Of a stretch of DNA of 64,000 bases, positions 26,450 to 36,529 are shown piece by piece (the stretch's first letter is position 1; each line of letters opens with the position of its first letter). The notes under the pieces were generated by a model. That model was not told the DNA's origin, ran no database searches, and saw only the letters and a program-made list of their open reading frames with translations. The position numbers were made by a program, and so were the translations under genes. The DNA is taken from contig JAKVAQ010000022.1 of assembly GCA_022447665.1 (NCBI GenBank), forward strand, positions 1-64,000, read 5' to 3'. The DNA comes from Crocinitomicaceae bacterium (GTDB lineage Bacteria > Bacteroidota > Bacteroidia > Flavobacteriales_D > Crocinitomicaceae).

Positions 26450-28870
26450 CTATTGGCCACCGCCGGTTCTTCCGTCTTCTTCTTCTAATCCTGTTTTTCT
26501 GTTTCTAGAACCTTTAATTGTTTTAGAACCGAAGTTATAGTTCACGTTAAAGGCAAATTGACGGCTTTCCCAACCACCAGTTCCCCAGATATAAAGGTCC
26601 CCATAAGTCATATCAGCTCGCCATGGTGATGTGAAAAATACATCTTGCATGGCAGCACGAAGCACCAGTCTATCCTCGAAGAATTTTTTCTCCAAAGCAA
26701 TATTTAATGACCCCATACTTTGAGTTACGTATGTACCGCCCCAAACACTCGGTGAACTGAACCATCCAGAGAATTCTAATTTGAATCCACCTTTCAAAAG
26801 AAAAGAACTTTGTGCAAATCCACTTACTGTTTGCTGTGTTAGTTCTGTAAATTTCTCATCATTTGCAGTGTACTTCGCATAGAATGCATCAATTCCGACA
26901 TATACATTCCACCACTTATTAATAGTTAAAGGAATACTAAGTCCAAAACTAATAATGTCCTGATCGGCAACGTTTCTAGTGGTGATAAAACTTCTGTCAA
27001 ACCCAAGAGTATCTGTTACTTCAGCTGAGAAGTCACTGATATGGCTATAGCTGATTGAAGTAGTGAAACGGTAAGCAAAAGTATGCGAGAGTTTAAAGTT
27101 ATCAGTGTATTGCGGTTGTAAAAATGGATTTCCTTGTCTAAAAGAAAGCTCATCTGATTGCGATACAAATGGATTTAATGATTGATAGTTCGGACGTTGA
27201 ATTCTTCTACTATATGTTAATGAGAACATGTTCATCATGTTCGGAACAAAAGTAATTCCACCACTTGGAAATAGATTTCCATAAGTTCTTTTAACGCGGT
27301 CTAATTCGTTTTCTTGAGTACTTGTAAGTATTCCTTGTGAAATGGTGTATTCATAACGTAATCCCCCTTGAATTGACCACTTACGATTCAAGTTTTGCGC
27401 ATAATTAATATAGCCTGCATTGATGTTTTCAGAATAAACAAATTGATTACTTCTATCCGTATTTAAAATATCCTCTCCACCTATGACATCAAAAAACTCG
27501 AAGTTATTATCAGTAGTTACTAATGAGTACTTAACTCCGGCAGAAAACTTCCCTTTAAATAGGTTTTGACTATAGTCCATTTTGGCAGTTGCAATATCTA
27601 TGGATGTTGGTGTATTCATTCTGTAGATATTCGAGAATAATTCAGTGCCCAATTGCCCATCTTGATAAATATTTGGTTGAAAAGCATCAGCGATTCTATC
27701 ATAAACAGCATAGTCAAGGTCTATTGTAAGTTCATGCCCGAGGGTATCAGCAAATCGATAGTTGAGGTTACCCGCCACCTGGTAGTTTCTTCCTTCAGTA
27801 TTATTTTCAGAAACTAATTTCTGTTGTATGTAGTTTACTGAATCGGCAAAGATGTTAGTAATAGACTCCGTGGTTCCGTCGGTGCTTTGATAGTATCCAG
27901 TTGCTAAGAAACCAAAGGTATGTTTATCATTAGCGAAAAAGTCAACTCCTACTTTAGCATTATTTCCTTGACGATTCCATAAGTTATCCGTGCGCTGATT
28001 ATAGTTTACATCATTTTGATTTCTCTCAAAAATCATGAACATACCACTGTTTCCACCATTACCGCTGTACATTCCGTAAATATTGAATTTTTTGGTTCTG
28101 TGGTTAAGACTCAATCCACCGTTGTATCGATGATTCCATCCGTAGCTATAACCAGCATTTAAACTACCGTTTGTACCAATACTTTGATCGCGTTTAAGGA
28201 TGATGTTTATGATACCGGCATTACCGGCAGCATCATACTTAGAAGAAGGTTGAGTGATTATTTCAATTTTATCAATATCAGAAGCTTGGAGCGATTTCAA
28301 GAAGTTAATCATATCCTCACCAGCGAGATAAGAAGCCTTGTTGTCAATGTAAAACTGAACGCCTGATTTTCCTTCAAGTATAATGTTGTTGTTATTGTCA
28401 ATGATTACACCAGGTGCTTTTCGGAGCAAATCGAAACCGTTAGACCCTGTAGAATTAACCGTGTTGGCCACATTAAACACTGTTCTGTCTGGTTGTACTT
28501 CTACAATCGGTCTTATTTGCGTAACAGTTACTACGTCCATTACTTCTTGATTAGGCTCCATTTCTATTGATGCCATTTCAATGATAGAATTTTCTAAATC
28601 AAAAGGTTCAGAATTATACTGCATTTGCCCCATGGCTTTCGCCGATAAATAATAGTTTCCAGGTAAAATTCCCATTAAACTATAGTTTCCTAAAGAGTCA
28701 GTGTATCCGGCTTTTACAAGAGATGAGTCTGAAGTTGATTTCACCATTACTGTGGCAAACTCAATAGGACCTTCTTGTCCGAGTATTTTTCCTTTTACTC
28801 CGCCAATTTCTTGAGCATAAGATAATTGACATACGATTAAAAATAGGGTTAGAGAGAGTAAGTGTCGCAT
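26450..28870 (-). CDS. TonB-dependent receptor, outer membrane beta-barrel family
   Basis: 806 residues. Signal peptide (about 1-19, LSYAQ); a carboxypeptidase-regulatory-like domain (about 22-105, 'GGVKGKILGQEGPIEFATVMVKS'); a plug domain (about 115-230) with 'GFDLLRKAPGVIID' and 'IDKIEIITQPSSKYDAAGNAGIINIILK'; then a long beta-barrel of the OMP_b-brl_3 kind to the C-terminus. This architecture is common in Bacteroidota for uptake or peptide-linked receptors, and lacks a neighbouring SusD-like lipoprotein, so a polysaccharide-utilisation role is unlikely. The substrate is unknown. The C-terminus has a short Gly/Arg/Glu tail beyond the last strand. Confidence 0.85.
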   Translation of the reverse strand: MRHLLSLTLFLIVCQLSYAQEIGGVKGKILGQEGPIEFATVMVKSTSDSSLVKAGYTDSLGNYSLMGILPGNYYLSAKAMGQMQYNSEPFDLENSIIEMASIEMEPNQEVMDVVTVTQIRPIVEVQPDRTVFNVANTVNSTGSNGFDLLRKAPGVIIDNNNNIILEGKSGVQFYIDNKASYLAGEDMINFLKSLQASDIDKIEIITQPSSKYDAAGNAGIINIILKRDQSIGTNGSLNAGYSYGWNHRYNGGLSLNHRTKKFNIYGMYSGNGGNSGMFMIFERNQNDVNYNQRTDNLWNRQGNNAKVGVDFFANDKHTFGFLATGYYQSTDGTTESITNIFADSVNYIQQKLVSENNTEGRNYQVAGNLNYRFADTLGHELTIDLDYAVYDRIADAFQPNIYQDGQLGTELFSNIYRMNTPTSIDIATAKMDYSQNLFKGKFSAGVKYSLVTTDNNFEFFDVIGGEDILNTDRSNQFVYSENINAGYINYAQNLNRKWSIQGGLRYEYTISQGILTSTQENELDRVKRTYGNLFPSGGITFVPNMMNMFSLTYSRRIQRPNYQSLNPFVSQSDELSFRQGNPFLQPQYTDNFKLSHTFAYRFTTSISYSHISDFSAEVTDTLGFDRSFITTRNVADQDIISFGLSIPLTINKWWNVYVGIDAFYAKYTANDEKFTELTQQTVSGFAQSSFLLKGGFKLEFSGWFSSPSVWGGTYVTQSMGSLNIALEKKFFEDRLVLRAAMQDVFFTSPWRADMTYGDLYIWGTGGWESRQFAFNVNYNFGSKTIKGSRNRKTGLEEEDGRTGGGQ

Positions 28871-29025
28871 AGCATTAGTATCAACACAAAGTTCAGTTGA
28901 AAGTTTCGACTAGCAATATTTATTCTCTAAACGTATGTTAAAGAAAGTTAAGCGGTGTTAAATCAGGATATGAATAAAAAGCGATTCAAGGAGAGCGAGT
29001 TATTCTTGACAAACGGTAATTTCGA

Positions 29026-30489
29026 TTATCTATGCTTCCAGCTAGACTTATGTAAATCAAGCGGTGTTTCAACAGCTTCTTTCATTAAATGATCAAAAAG
29101 GGCTTTTGCTCCTGTAGCAGCATCTTCCGAAATCTCTTCTTTTAGGTACTCAGGTTCATAATGATCTTCTACGAAATTAATGGTAAAGCTTCCATTTCTG
29201 AACTCCTCATGGTTTAATACGAAACGGCAAAAACCATTTGTGGTGCTAAAGCCTGCTATTTCATAATTATTCAACCCTTCGATTGATTTTTCAATAGCCT
29301 CATTTCGATCCTTTCCATAAACGATTAATTTTGAGATCATTGGATCGTACATTAAAGGAATTGTTCCTCCTTCTTCATATCCATCATCTACTCTTATACC
29401 AATTCCTTTGGGATGTTTATAATGAACTATTTTTCCTAAGTCAGGTAAGAAGTTGTTTTCTGGATCTTCTGCATAAATACGAATCTCTATGGCATGACCT
29501 TCTAGCTTGATGTCTTCTTGTTTGTAAGAAAGTTCTTCTCCACGTGCTACTTTTATTTGTTCTTCTACTAAATCAAGGCCAGTGGTAAGCTCTGTAACGG
29601 GGTGTTCAACCTGAAGGCGTGTGTTCATTTCGAGGAAGTAAAAGTTCTTGTCTTTGTCTAATAAGAACTCGACAGTACCAACACCTTCGTAATTACACGA
29701 ACGCGCCACATTAATAGCAGATTCACCAATTTTAGCTCTCAATTTTGCATCTACCACTGGGCTAGGTGCTTCTTCGATCACCTTCTGGTGTCTTCTTTGT
29801 ACAGAACATTCTCTTTCATTCAAATGAACAATATTTCCGTGTTGATCGGCAATAATTTGAATTTCTATATGCTTTGGCTGTTGAACAAACTTTTCAATAA
29901 AAACAGCTCCATTTCCAAATGAATTAATTGCTTCCGAGGTTGCTCTTTCAAATTGCTCTTCAAATTCGTCTTCATTCTCAACCACACGCATTCCCTTTCC
30001 ACCACCTCCGGCAGAAGCTTTTACAAGCACTGGATATCCAATCCCTTTTGCAATTTCTTTTCCAGACGCAACATCTGTTAGGGCCTCGTCTGTTCCAGGA
30101 ACTAGAGGAACGTCAAACTTTTTAACGGCTTGTTTGGCGTCAATTTTATCTCCCATCACATTGATTGCCTCAATAGAAGGACCTATAAATTTGATGCCAG
30201 CATTGGCTACCGCTTCGGCAAAAACAGCATTTTCAGACAAGAATCCGTAGCCCGGGTGAATTCCTTCAGTTCCTGTAATCTTGGCTACTTCTAATATTTT
30301 ATCAATGTTCAAATAAGACTCACTAGGCGCTGGTTCTCCTATGCAATAAGCTTCGTCTGCAAATTTCACAAAAGGTGCTTCTTCGTCTGCAGTACTGTAA
30401 ACAGCAACGGTTTGAATGTTTAATCGCTTAAGCGTTTTCATGATTCTCAGAGCGATCTCTCCTCTATTTGCAATAAGAACTTTTTTCAT
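29026..30489 (-). CDS. accC: Biotin carboxylase subunit (acetyl-/acyl-CoA carboxylase)
   Basis: Carboxylates biotin on its carrier protein using ATP and bicarbonate. 487 residues: N-terminal 'MKKVLIANRGEIALRIMKTLK', ATP-grasp lid GGGGKGM (161-167), 'NERECSVQRRHQKVIEEAPSP' and 'FLEMNTRLQVEHPVTE'. Slightly longer than E. coli AccC (about 449), with a C-terminal helical extension seen in acyl-CoA (propionyl-type) carboxylases. No biotin carrier or carboxyltransferase gene is next to it, so whether it serves acetyl-CoA or propionyl-CoA cannot be decided. It starts 9 nt after the tamB stop. Confidence 0.88.
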   Translation of the reverse strand: MKKVLIANRGEIALRIMKTLKRLNIQTVAVYSTADEEAPFVKFADEAYCIGEPAPSESYLNIDKILEVAKITGTEGIHPGYGFLSENAVFAEAVANAGIKFIGPSIEAINVMGDKIDAKQAVKKFDVPLVPGTDEALTDVASGKEIAKGIGYPVLVKASAGGGGKGMRVVENEDEFEEQFERATSEAINSFGNGAVFIEKFVQQPKHIEIQIIADQHGNIVHLNERECSVQRRHQKVIEEAPSPVVDAKLRAKIGESAINVARSCNYEGVGTVEFLLDKDKNFYFLEMNTRLQVEHPVTELTTGLDLVEEQIKVARGEELSYKQEDIKLEGHAIEIRIYAEDPENNFLPDLGKIVHYKHPKGIGIRVDDGYEEGGTIPLMYDPMISKLIVYGKDRNEAIEKSIEGLNNYEIAGFSTTNGFCRFVLNHEEFRNGSFTINFVEDHYEPEYLKEEISEDAATGAKALFDHLMKEAVETPLDLHKSSWKHR

Positions 30490-30498
30490 AGTATTGTT

Positions 30499-33400
30499 TT
30501 ACTCTTCTTCTTCGTTTTCAGTATCATCCTCTTCTGGAGGTAAAGGAACTTTTTGATTGGTAACGGATTTTTCAACGGGAACCTTGTTCTCTTTTCGCCT
30601 AAAGATATTAAGGAATCTTTGAAGTAGTTTAAAATCTTTGCTTGTATTAAATGTTTCTTCATAATGAAAACTTACCCCTTGCGTAAATGGAGCGCCATTG
30701 GCGTCGTTCCCTTGGTTGGTTTCATTGAAGAAATTTAGCGTAAACGTTCCGTCGTCATTTAATCGGTATTCCACATTAACATCACCCACGATTTCACTTG
30801 TACTTGATTCTTCTGTGCCTTCTCCATTTTCTTCACTACCACTTGCATATCCTAAACTTGTAGTAATGGTGATACGATCATTAATTTGACGTGACACACC
30901 TACAGAATTACTCCCGCCGCCTAGATCCGCCGTAATAGAGGTGTTTCCAGAGATGTTTCCGAGGAGACCGTTAATTTGATCTTCCACAACGGAGGTGATT
31001 AATTCACCACTATAAGCCGCACTCTTCCCAGGTATGGCAAAAAAGCGTTCAAGTAAGAATAAGGCGAAAAACTGTTTGTTCACTTCATCTTGATTTTGCG
31101 AAATACTCGCTAACGCATCTTGGCCAGCTTCATCCGCTTCAGGAGCAATTAATTTGAACTCAATATGAGGAGCCATCAATGTTTCTGACATTAGTAATTG
31201 ACCATAAACAAAGTCTTTTCGATTAGATCGGTCAGCATTTCCTAAAGGCATAATAGGTTCTAGCGTAACATAGCGTTCAAAACTCGCAGTAATATCAATT
31301 AAAGCATCGTATGGACTCCCGGTCCAACGTATGGTGCTACCAGGTTGAAGTGCGAAGGCCTCTTTCTTTACATTACTTAAGTTCATATCATAGGAACCTT
31401 TGTTTATCGTGTAGTCCCCGTACATGGCCATTTCACCGTATTCATCCATGCTAATTGCAATTTCACCCTTACCGTCGGTTACCTCAATTTGATCTTCGAG
31501 CACAGGGTCAAAGACAATGTTCAGTTTGGCAGCCTTATTCACATGGAATTTCATATCTAGTTTTAGTCCTGTTGATTCAACTTCAGCTGTTTCTAAGTTA
31601 GTACTCGATTCAGGGCGAGGAACGATGGTGTCAAAAATGATAAAGGATTCATCTGATAGATCAGCCGTTCCGTAAAGAGGCAACGTAACATTTGTACCTG
31701 CTTTAGTGGTGGCATCAACGGTAATCTCAGTTAGATCATCAAATCCAAATATGTTTACAAAACCAGTAACGTAGGCTTTCCCATAGTAGTAATCTCCTTC
31801 TTTATACTCGGTATCCATTACGAGGAATTTTGGAGTTCTACGCGGGTTATCCATGTCCATGGTAATATCATAGTTCCATGAGCCCCAATCGGTATGCTGG
31901 ATGGACATTACAACTTCAGCTTCGTTGTTCTCTTGATCTTTTAACTTAAGGTGATCTGTGTAAATTAATCCGTTCAAGAAGTTAATAGGTCCATCTGCAG
32001 CGAAGAATACATTGAACATCGGTACCTTAACCTTGGTTTGGATTAAATCTAAGTGTCCAATTATAGCGGGATTAGTGATTTCTCCGGTAACATCGAGTTT
32101 ACCATTTAAGAATCCTGAGATATCCGTATAAAGCTCCTCATCTTCAAAAGCGCTAAAAAATCCAATGTCAGTTTTGTTAAAGATTAGCACGGCTTCAAGA
32201 TTCTCCAATTCTTTTGCGACAAAATAATTCCCTATAAACTGGAAAGTTTCTTTACCGTCACGTGCCAGTGTGCCATCAAAAGAAACACTTTCATCATTTT
32301 GATTGTATCCGTTCCAGATTTTTATATCACCAACCTCTCGATAGTTCAGTTCTAACTGGTCAATCTTACTGTCCGATTTTAACTTAAAGGAATTATAAAC
32401 GTCGGCTAAACCACCATCGATATTTAGAATTCCACCCAAAACGATATCTCCACCTAAAAGTGAGTTAAGGTTGGCCAAATTAAAATCATGAACTACAAAG
32501 TCTAACCAATCATTGGGGTTTTCTGATACTTTCCCATCGAGTTTTACATAATGGTCCTCATCCTCTTGAAGTATGAAATTAGTAATGTCCAAGATTTTAT
32601 CCGCGTAGAGTATTTTAGAGTCTGGATTGATGGTCCATTTATTATCTCTGACGTGGAAGAAGGAAGGTTCGAAGTTGGTAAGTATTGATCCATCTTCTTG
32701 AAAACCAGTAGTGAAGGCAAATAAACCTGGTTTTATTTTATCAACACCATTGTATCCCGCGTTTGTAAATATTTCATTCTCTTTGATGTAGCCATCAACA
32801 TAGAGGTTCTTAAGTCGTAAACTGTCGTTAGGTTTGGCAAATGCAACGTGATACAGCATGTTCGCCTTGTCTTCATTAAATCGATTAGCAATATCGATTC
32901 CTAAAAATTCCACACCTGAATAAAGAATTCGTTCACTGTTAAATGATAATTCTAGTTCTTTCCTTCCTAAGCTATAGCTTGAAGTAATCTTAGAGTTCGG
33001 TTCAACATAAAGTGCTGTGTCTACAAATTGTAAAATAGGGTTGATATCTTTCAAAACAATCTCAGCCCTAAAATGGTCGCTACTGGTTTCTGGAATATCT
33101 TGAGGATTGAAAACATTGTTGAGTACATACGATAATTGCGTTTCAAGTACACTTGTAATGTTTAAAAAATCGATCTTCCCTGTTACTTCTCCATCGATAT
33201 AGTCGCTCTTAAGGATGATTTGGTCATTTTCTTCTCCTCTAACCATGTCCAAGGCAAATTGCTCAAGGGCGATTTGGTTTTCAGGAGTGTGGTAATACCA
33301 GTCGAGCATACGAAGGCTACCCTCCATTTTATTTATGTCAGTGCCATGGAGATTAGAGACTAATTGACCAGTTAGCCAAATACCAACATTCGTGTCTAAT

Positions 33401-35025
33401 AGTAAAATTTCGGTCAAGTTAACGGTATCTATAGTCACTCCCATATTGAATTCCATGTCTCCATTTAAGTCAATGGTTCCTTCACCTGCCATCATGAGAT
33501 TTGGGTCTCTCACATCTATATCAAAGTCAACAATATTTTGGTGAAAGCGTCCTTCAGAAACAGTAAGGTTATGGTAATCATACTTGAGGATTTCTAGGTC
33601 GTTAAATATCCCATTAAAACTTACATCCATAGTTTCAGGGCTAAACCCTCTACCATGAAAGCTCAGGTGTCCATCGACTAATCCAAGAGCATCACTTCCT
33701 GTTAGCGCTTCAAAATGGAAGTTTTGAATCACAATCTGCTCGTCACCATAAGAACCGGTAAGTGGATGATAAACGAATTCTCCCTCAGCATCCTTGTAGA
33801 ACTTCAGTTCATCGTTTAAAATAATATTACCTAATCCGCTATATAAATCTGCATCAACTACAAATTCATTAATAGAACCAATAAAATGGGCATTTTCTAG
33901 TCGAATTAAATTTGCTTTTGCAAGCTCATCACCTACTTGAAATTTACCATCGTTTTCTTCTATCCAAGGGCTTAGATTTAAGTTACGGATATCTGATACA
34001 CTTGTTCTAAAGAATGTCAACTCCTCGTGAAATATCAATTCTTCATGTTCCAAGTTAGGAATAACAAAGTCTCCCTTAATCACAGTAGTGTCAAGCAATG
34101 AGAGGTGTAAATCATTTATCTCCATTCCATGAATTGGACCGTTTACATCTAGATTATGAAGGTTAATATCATCATCCATTCCCCAAATTTGTGGAACGAA
34201 ATAAGCTACATCCTCCAATGCAATTTTGCTATCCATCAATCCACCCTTAAAGTGAACATCATTTAAAAAGTCTTTAAAACCTTCAGGACCTGTTGGTGTT
34301 TCCAATGCCAGGTAGGGTGCAAATAGGTACGAATTATTCAGTGCTAAATGCAAATCTGTAAGACTTATTTTTTGTGGGGAATACAAAGCTTTTGCGTCGA
34401 GATTTGCTAAGATTAATCCACTTTGATCTTTTGTTCTTAAGTCATCTATGTTTACTAAAATGGCGTCTCCTATAATAGTCATATCCGAGAATTTTCCGCT
34501 CAAGTTGGTAAAATTGAGATGTGAGAAATCAATACCATTCTTGACTCTCGGAGCGTTTTCGTCATCGTAGAGAAAGTTGATATTGTTGAGCGTAATTTGC
34601 TCTACATTTAGTTTAAAAGATGAAGTACTTGTATCTTTTTCTTTTGTTGACTTGAAGGCATCTAGAATGTATTGAAAATTCAAGGTAGAATCTCCTTCAT
34701 ACTTTCTTAGGTAAGTGTAGGTATCGTTAATAGAAACATTAGATAATGTATACTCATTCTCGCTGAGGTTCCAATCTCCAATTTCAACTTTGATTTCTTT
34801 AGAGTAAAGTAGCGTGTCCTGACGGCTATCTTCAAGGTAGATTCCTTCCAAGTAAATATCATCAAAGAATACAATATCTACCTTGTTGATGTGTACTTCT
34901 GTTCCGATTTTTTTCTCGAGGTAATTAGCTGCTTGTTGAGCTAACCACGTCTGGAACCATGAGGTTCTTATGGCGAGAACTACGAAGATTAATAGCACGA
35001 GAACAAGTTCAATGATGACGTGCAA
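30499..35025 (-). CDS. tamB: Translocation and assembly module protein TamB
   Basis: Large AsmA/TamB-like protein, anchored in the inner membrane and spanning the periplasm as a beta-taco thought to carry phospholipids to the outer membrane. 1508 residues: N-terminal membrane helix (about 2-20), thousands of bases of repetitive beta-strand, and the conserved TamB (DUF490) C-terminal region ('GKGEIAISMDEYGEMAMYGDYTINKGSYDMNL', 'IRWTGSPYDALIDITASF'), then an acidic tail. The listed start is a TTG. The frame stays open upstream without ATG, and a plausible basic lead (KLLKILKGLGRF) precedes it, so the true start may be the ATC at 35067. TamA is not in the window. Confidence 0.88.
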   Translation of the reverse strand: MHVIIELVLVLLIFVVLAIRTSWFQTWLAQQAANYLEKKIGTEVHINKVDIVFFDDIYLEGIYLEDSRQDTLLYSKEIKVEIGDWNLSENEYTLSNVSINDTYTYLRKYEGDSTLNFQYILDAFKSTKEKDTSTSSFKLNVEQITLNNINFLYDDENAPRVKNGIDFSHLNFTNLSGKFSDMTIIGDAILVNIDDLRTKDQSGLILANLDAKALYSPQKISLTDLHLALNNSYLFAPYLALETPTGPEGFKDFLNDVHFKGGLMDSKIALEDVAYFVPQIWGMDDDINLHNLDVNGPIHGMEINDLHLSLLDTTVIKGDFVIPNLEHEELIFHEELTFFRTSVSDIRNLNLSPWIEENDGKFQVGDELAKANLIRLENAHFIGSINEFVVDADLYSGLGNIILNDELKFYKDAEGEFVYHPLTGSYGDEQIVIQNFHFEALTGSDALGLVDGHLSFHGRGFSPETMDVSFNGIFNDLEILKYDYHNLTVSEGRFHQNIVDFDIDVRDPNLMMAGEGTIDLNGDMEFNMGVTIDTVNLTEILLLDTNVGIWLTGQLVSNLHGTDINKMEGSLRMLDWYYHTPENQIALEQFALDMVRGEENDQIILKSDYIDGEVTGKIDFLNITSVLETQLSYVLNNVFNPQDIPETSSDHFRAEIVLKDINPILQFVDTALYVEPNSKITSSYSLGRKELELSFNSERILYSGVEFLGIDIANRFNEDKANMLYHVAFAKPNDSLRLKNLYVDGYIKENEIFTNAGYNGVDKIKPGLFAFTTGFQEDGSILTNFEPSFFHVRDNKWTINPDSKILYADKILDITNFILQEDEDHYVKLDGKVSENPNDWLDFVVHDFNLANLNSLLGGDIVLGGILNIDGGLADVYNSFKLKSDSKIDQLELNYREVGDIKIWNGYNQNDESVSFDGTLARDGKETFQFIGNYFVAKELENLEAVLIFNKTDIGFFSAFEDEELYTDISGFLNGKLDVTGEITNPAIIGHLDLIQTKVKVPMFNVFFAADGPINFLNGLIYTDHLKLKDQENNEAEVVMSIQHTDWGSWNYDITMDMDNPRRTPKFLVMDTEYKEGDYYYGKAYVTGFVNIFGFDDLTEITVDATTKAGTNVTLPLYGTADLSDESFIIFDTIVPRPESSTNLETAEVESTGLKLDMKFHVNKAAKLNIVFDPVLEDQIEVTDGKGEIAISMDEYGEMAMYGDYTINKGSYDMNLSNVKKEAFALQPGSTIRWTGSPYDALIDITASFERYVTLEPIMPLGNADRSNRKDFVYGQLLMSETLMAPHIEFKLIAPEADEAGQDALASISQNQDEVNKQFFALFLLERFFAIPGKSAAYSGELITSVVEDQINGLLGNISGNTSITADLGGGSNSVGVSRQINDRITITTSLGYASGSEENGEGTEESSTSEIVGDVNVEYRLNDDGTFTLNFFNETNQGNDANGAPFTQGVSFHYEETFNTSKDFKLLQRFLNIFRRKENKVPVEKSVTNQKVPLPPEEDDTENEEEE

Positions 35026-35098
35026 AAATCGGCCGAGTCCTTTGAGTATTTTCAGTAGTTTTGTGATCGCTAAATCTTTGTTGCTAAAATAGGAAAAA

Positions 35099-36118
35099 AT
35101 GGTCGGTAAAGTGGTTAATATTCTTGCAATTGAATCGTCTTGTGATGATACTTCAGCGGCTGTAATTCAGAATGAAAAAATTCTTTCAAACTATATCGCA
35201 AATCAAGAGATTCATAGTAAGTTTGGAGGAGTGGTGCCTGAGTTAGCATCACGTGCTCATCAACAAAATATTGTTCCGGTTGTAGAAGAGGCATTGAAAA
35301 AGGCAGCAATGACCAAAGAAGAGCTTGATGCCATAGCCTTTACAATTGGTCCAGGTTTATTAGGGTCGTTAATTGTTGGAGCGAGCTATGCAAAAGGATT
35401 AGCCATGTCATTAGATATACCTATGATTGGTGTGAATCACATGAAAGGGCATATAATGGCTCATTTTATTGATCAAGACAAGCCTAAACCTTCCTTTCCT
35501 TTTATTTGCCTAACCGTTAGTGGTGGTCATACCCAGTTGGTGCATGTGAAGTCTTATTCAAATATGGAAGTAATTGGTAGTACTATAGATGATGCAGCTG
35601 GAGAGGCGTTTGATAAGGCTGCTAAAATAATGGGGTTGCCATATCCTGGAGGCCCTTTAATCGATAAGTATGGTAAAGATGGAGATATTGAAAAGTATGA
35701 ATTTCCAATCTCAAGCTTGCAGGGATATGACTTTTCATTTAGCGGATTAAAAACGAGTATACTCTATTTCTTGCAGAAGGAAATGAAAAAGAATCCTGAT
35801 TTTATTAAAGAGAATATGAGTGATATATGTGCAAGTTATCAGCACACAATTATCAAAACTTTATTCAAAAAACTGATTAAAGCTTCTAAAGACTTAGGCA
35901 TTAAAGATATCGCAATTGCCGGTGGGGTTTCTGCCAATTCTTATTTACGATCAGAACTTGAAAGAGTAGGTGAGAATAGAGGTTGGAATACCTTCATTCC
36001 TGAATTTCAATACTGTACCGATAATGCCGGTATGATTGCCATAGCAGGCTATCATCAGTTTTTGGCAGGTGAGTTCACTTCTTATGATGCTGCTCCTCAA
36101 GCAAGATTACCGCTCTAA
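35099..36118 (+). CDS. tsaD: tRNA N6-adenosine threonylcarbamoyltransferase TsaD
   Basis: Transfers the threonylcarbamoyl group to A37 of ANN-decoding tRNAs (t6A), together with TsaB and TsaE. 339 residues, full length. 'ILAIESSCDDTSAAV' (8-22), the metal-binding His pair H114/H118 in HMKGH, 'SGGHTQLVHV', 'DDAAGEAFDKAAKIMGLPYPGGP' and the C-terminal 'CTDNAGMIA' (metal Asp) are all present. It is divergent from tamB, an arrangement I know from other Bacteroidota. Its ATG lies 73 bp from the annotated tamB start. Confidence 0.95.
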   Translation: MVGKVVNILAIESSCDDTSAAVIQNEKILSNYIANQEIHSKFGGVVPELASRAHQQNIVPVVEEALKKAAMTKEELDAIAFTIGPGLLGSLIVGASYAKGLAMSLDIPMIGVNHMKGHIMAHFIDQDKPKPSFPFICLTVSGGHTQLVHVKSYSNMEVIGSTIDDAAGEAFDKAAKIMGLPYPGGPLIDKYGKDGDIEKYEFPISSLQGYDFSFSGLKTSILYFLQKEMKKNPDFIKENMSDICASYQHTIIKTLFKKLIKASKDLGIKDIAIAGGVSANSYLRSELERVGENRGWNTFIPEFQYCTDNAGMIAIAGYHQFLAGEFTSYDAAPQARLPL

Positions 36119-36508
36119 TTATTTAGCGATAAGTTCTTTCAGATAAGATTCTAGTTTTTGCTTGCTTTCAGCCTTCATGGCAATGTAAGTCGTGGTTTTT
36201 TTGTCATGGTTTTTCTCCACAATCGTACCACAGCCCATTGTTCTTTTTTCAATATGGTTTTCGGTATCTTCTAAAACCTTGTCAAAGAGGTGCATTAATT
36301 GAATTTCCTCCTCATCAATAAGAGATACTGTTTTTGCTTCTCCTCCGGAGTATTCACCAGAAGAACTCTCTTCCTTCGTAACAGGATCGTAACTCAATTT
36401 ACTGTGATCTAATGAATAAGAATTGTTACTTCCATCAATATAAGTAATAGTATGGTGTCCTGCGTGCAGCATTGTTATGCTGAATAATATTGATAGTAAT
36501 GTTGTCAT
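36119..36508 (-). CDS. Uncharacterised small secreted protein
   Basis: 129 residues with a signal peptide (about 1-16, LHAG). The body is charged, with an acidic helix (DEEEIQLMHLFDKVLEDTENHIEKR) and one central 'GCGTIVEKNHDKK'. No family recognised. Its stop directly abuts the tsaD stop (convergent). It lies 21 bp downstream of lon on the same strand, so it may be transcribed with lon. Confidence 0.6.
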   Translation of the reverse strand: MTTLLSILFSITMLHAGHHTITYIDGSNNSYSLDHSKLSYDPVTKEESSSGEYSGGEAKTVSLIDEEEIQLMHLFDKVLEDTENHIEKRTMGCGTIVEKNHDKKTTTYIAMKAESKQKLESYLKELIAK

Positions 36509-36529
36509 TTTTTTAGAACTTGATTCAAC

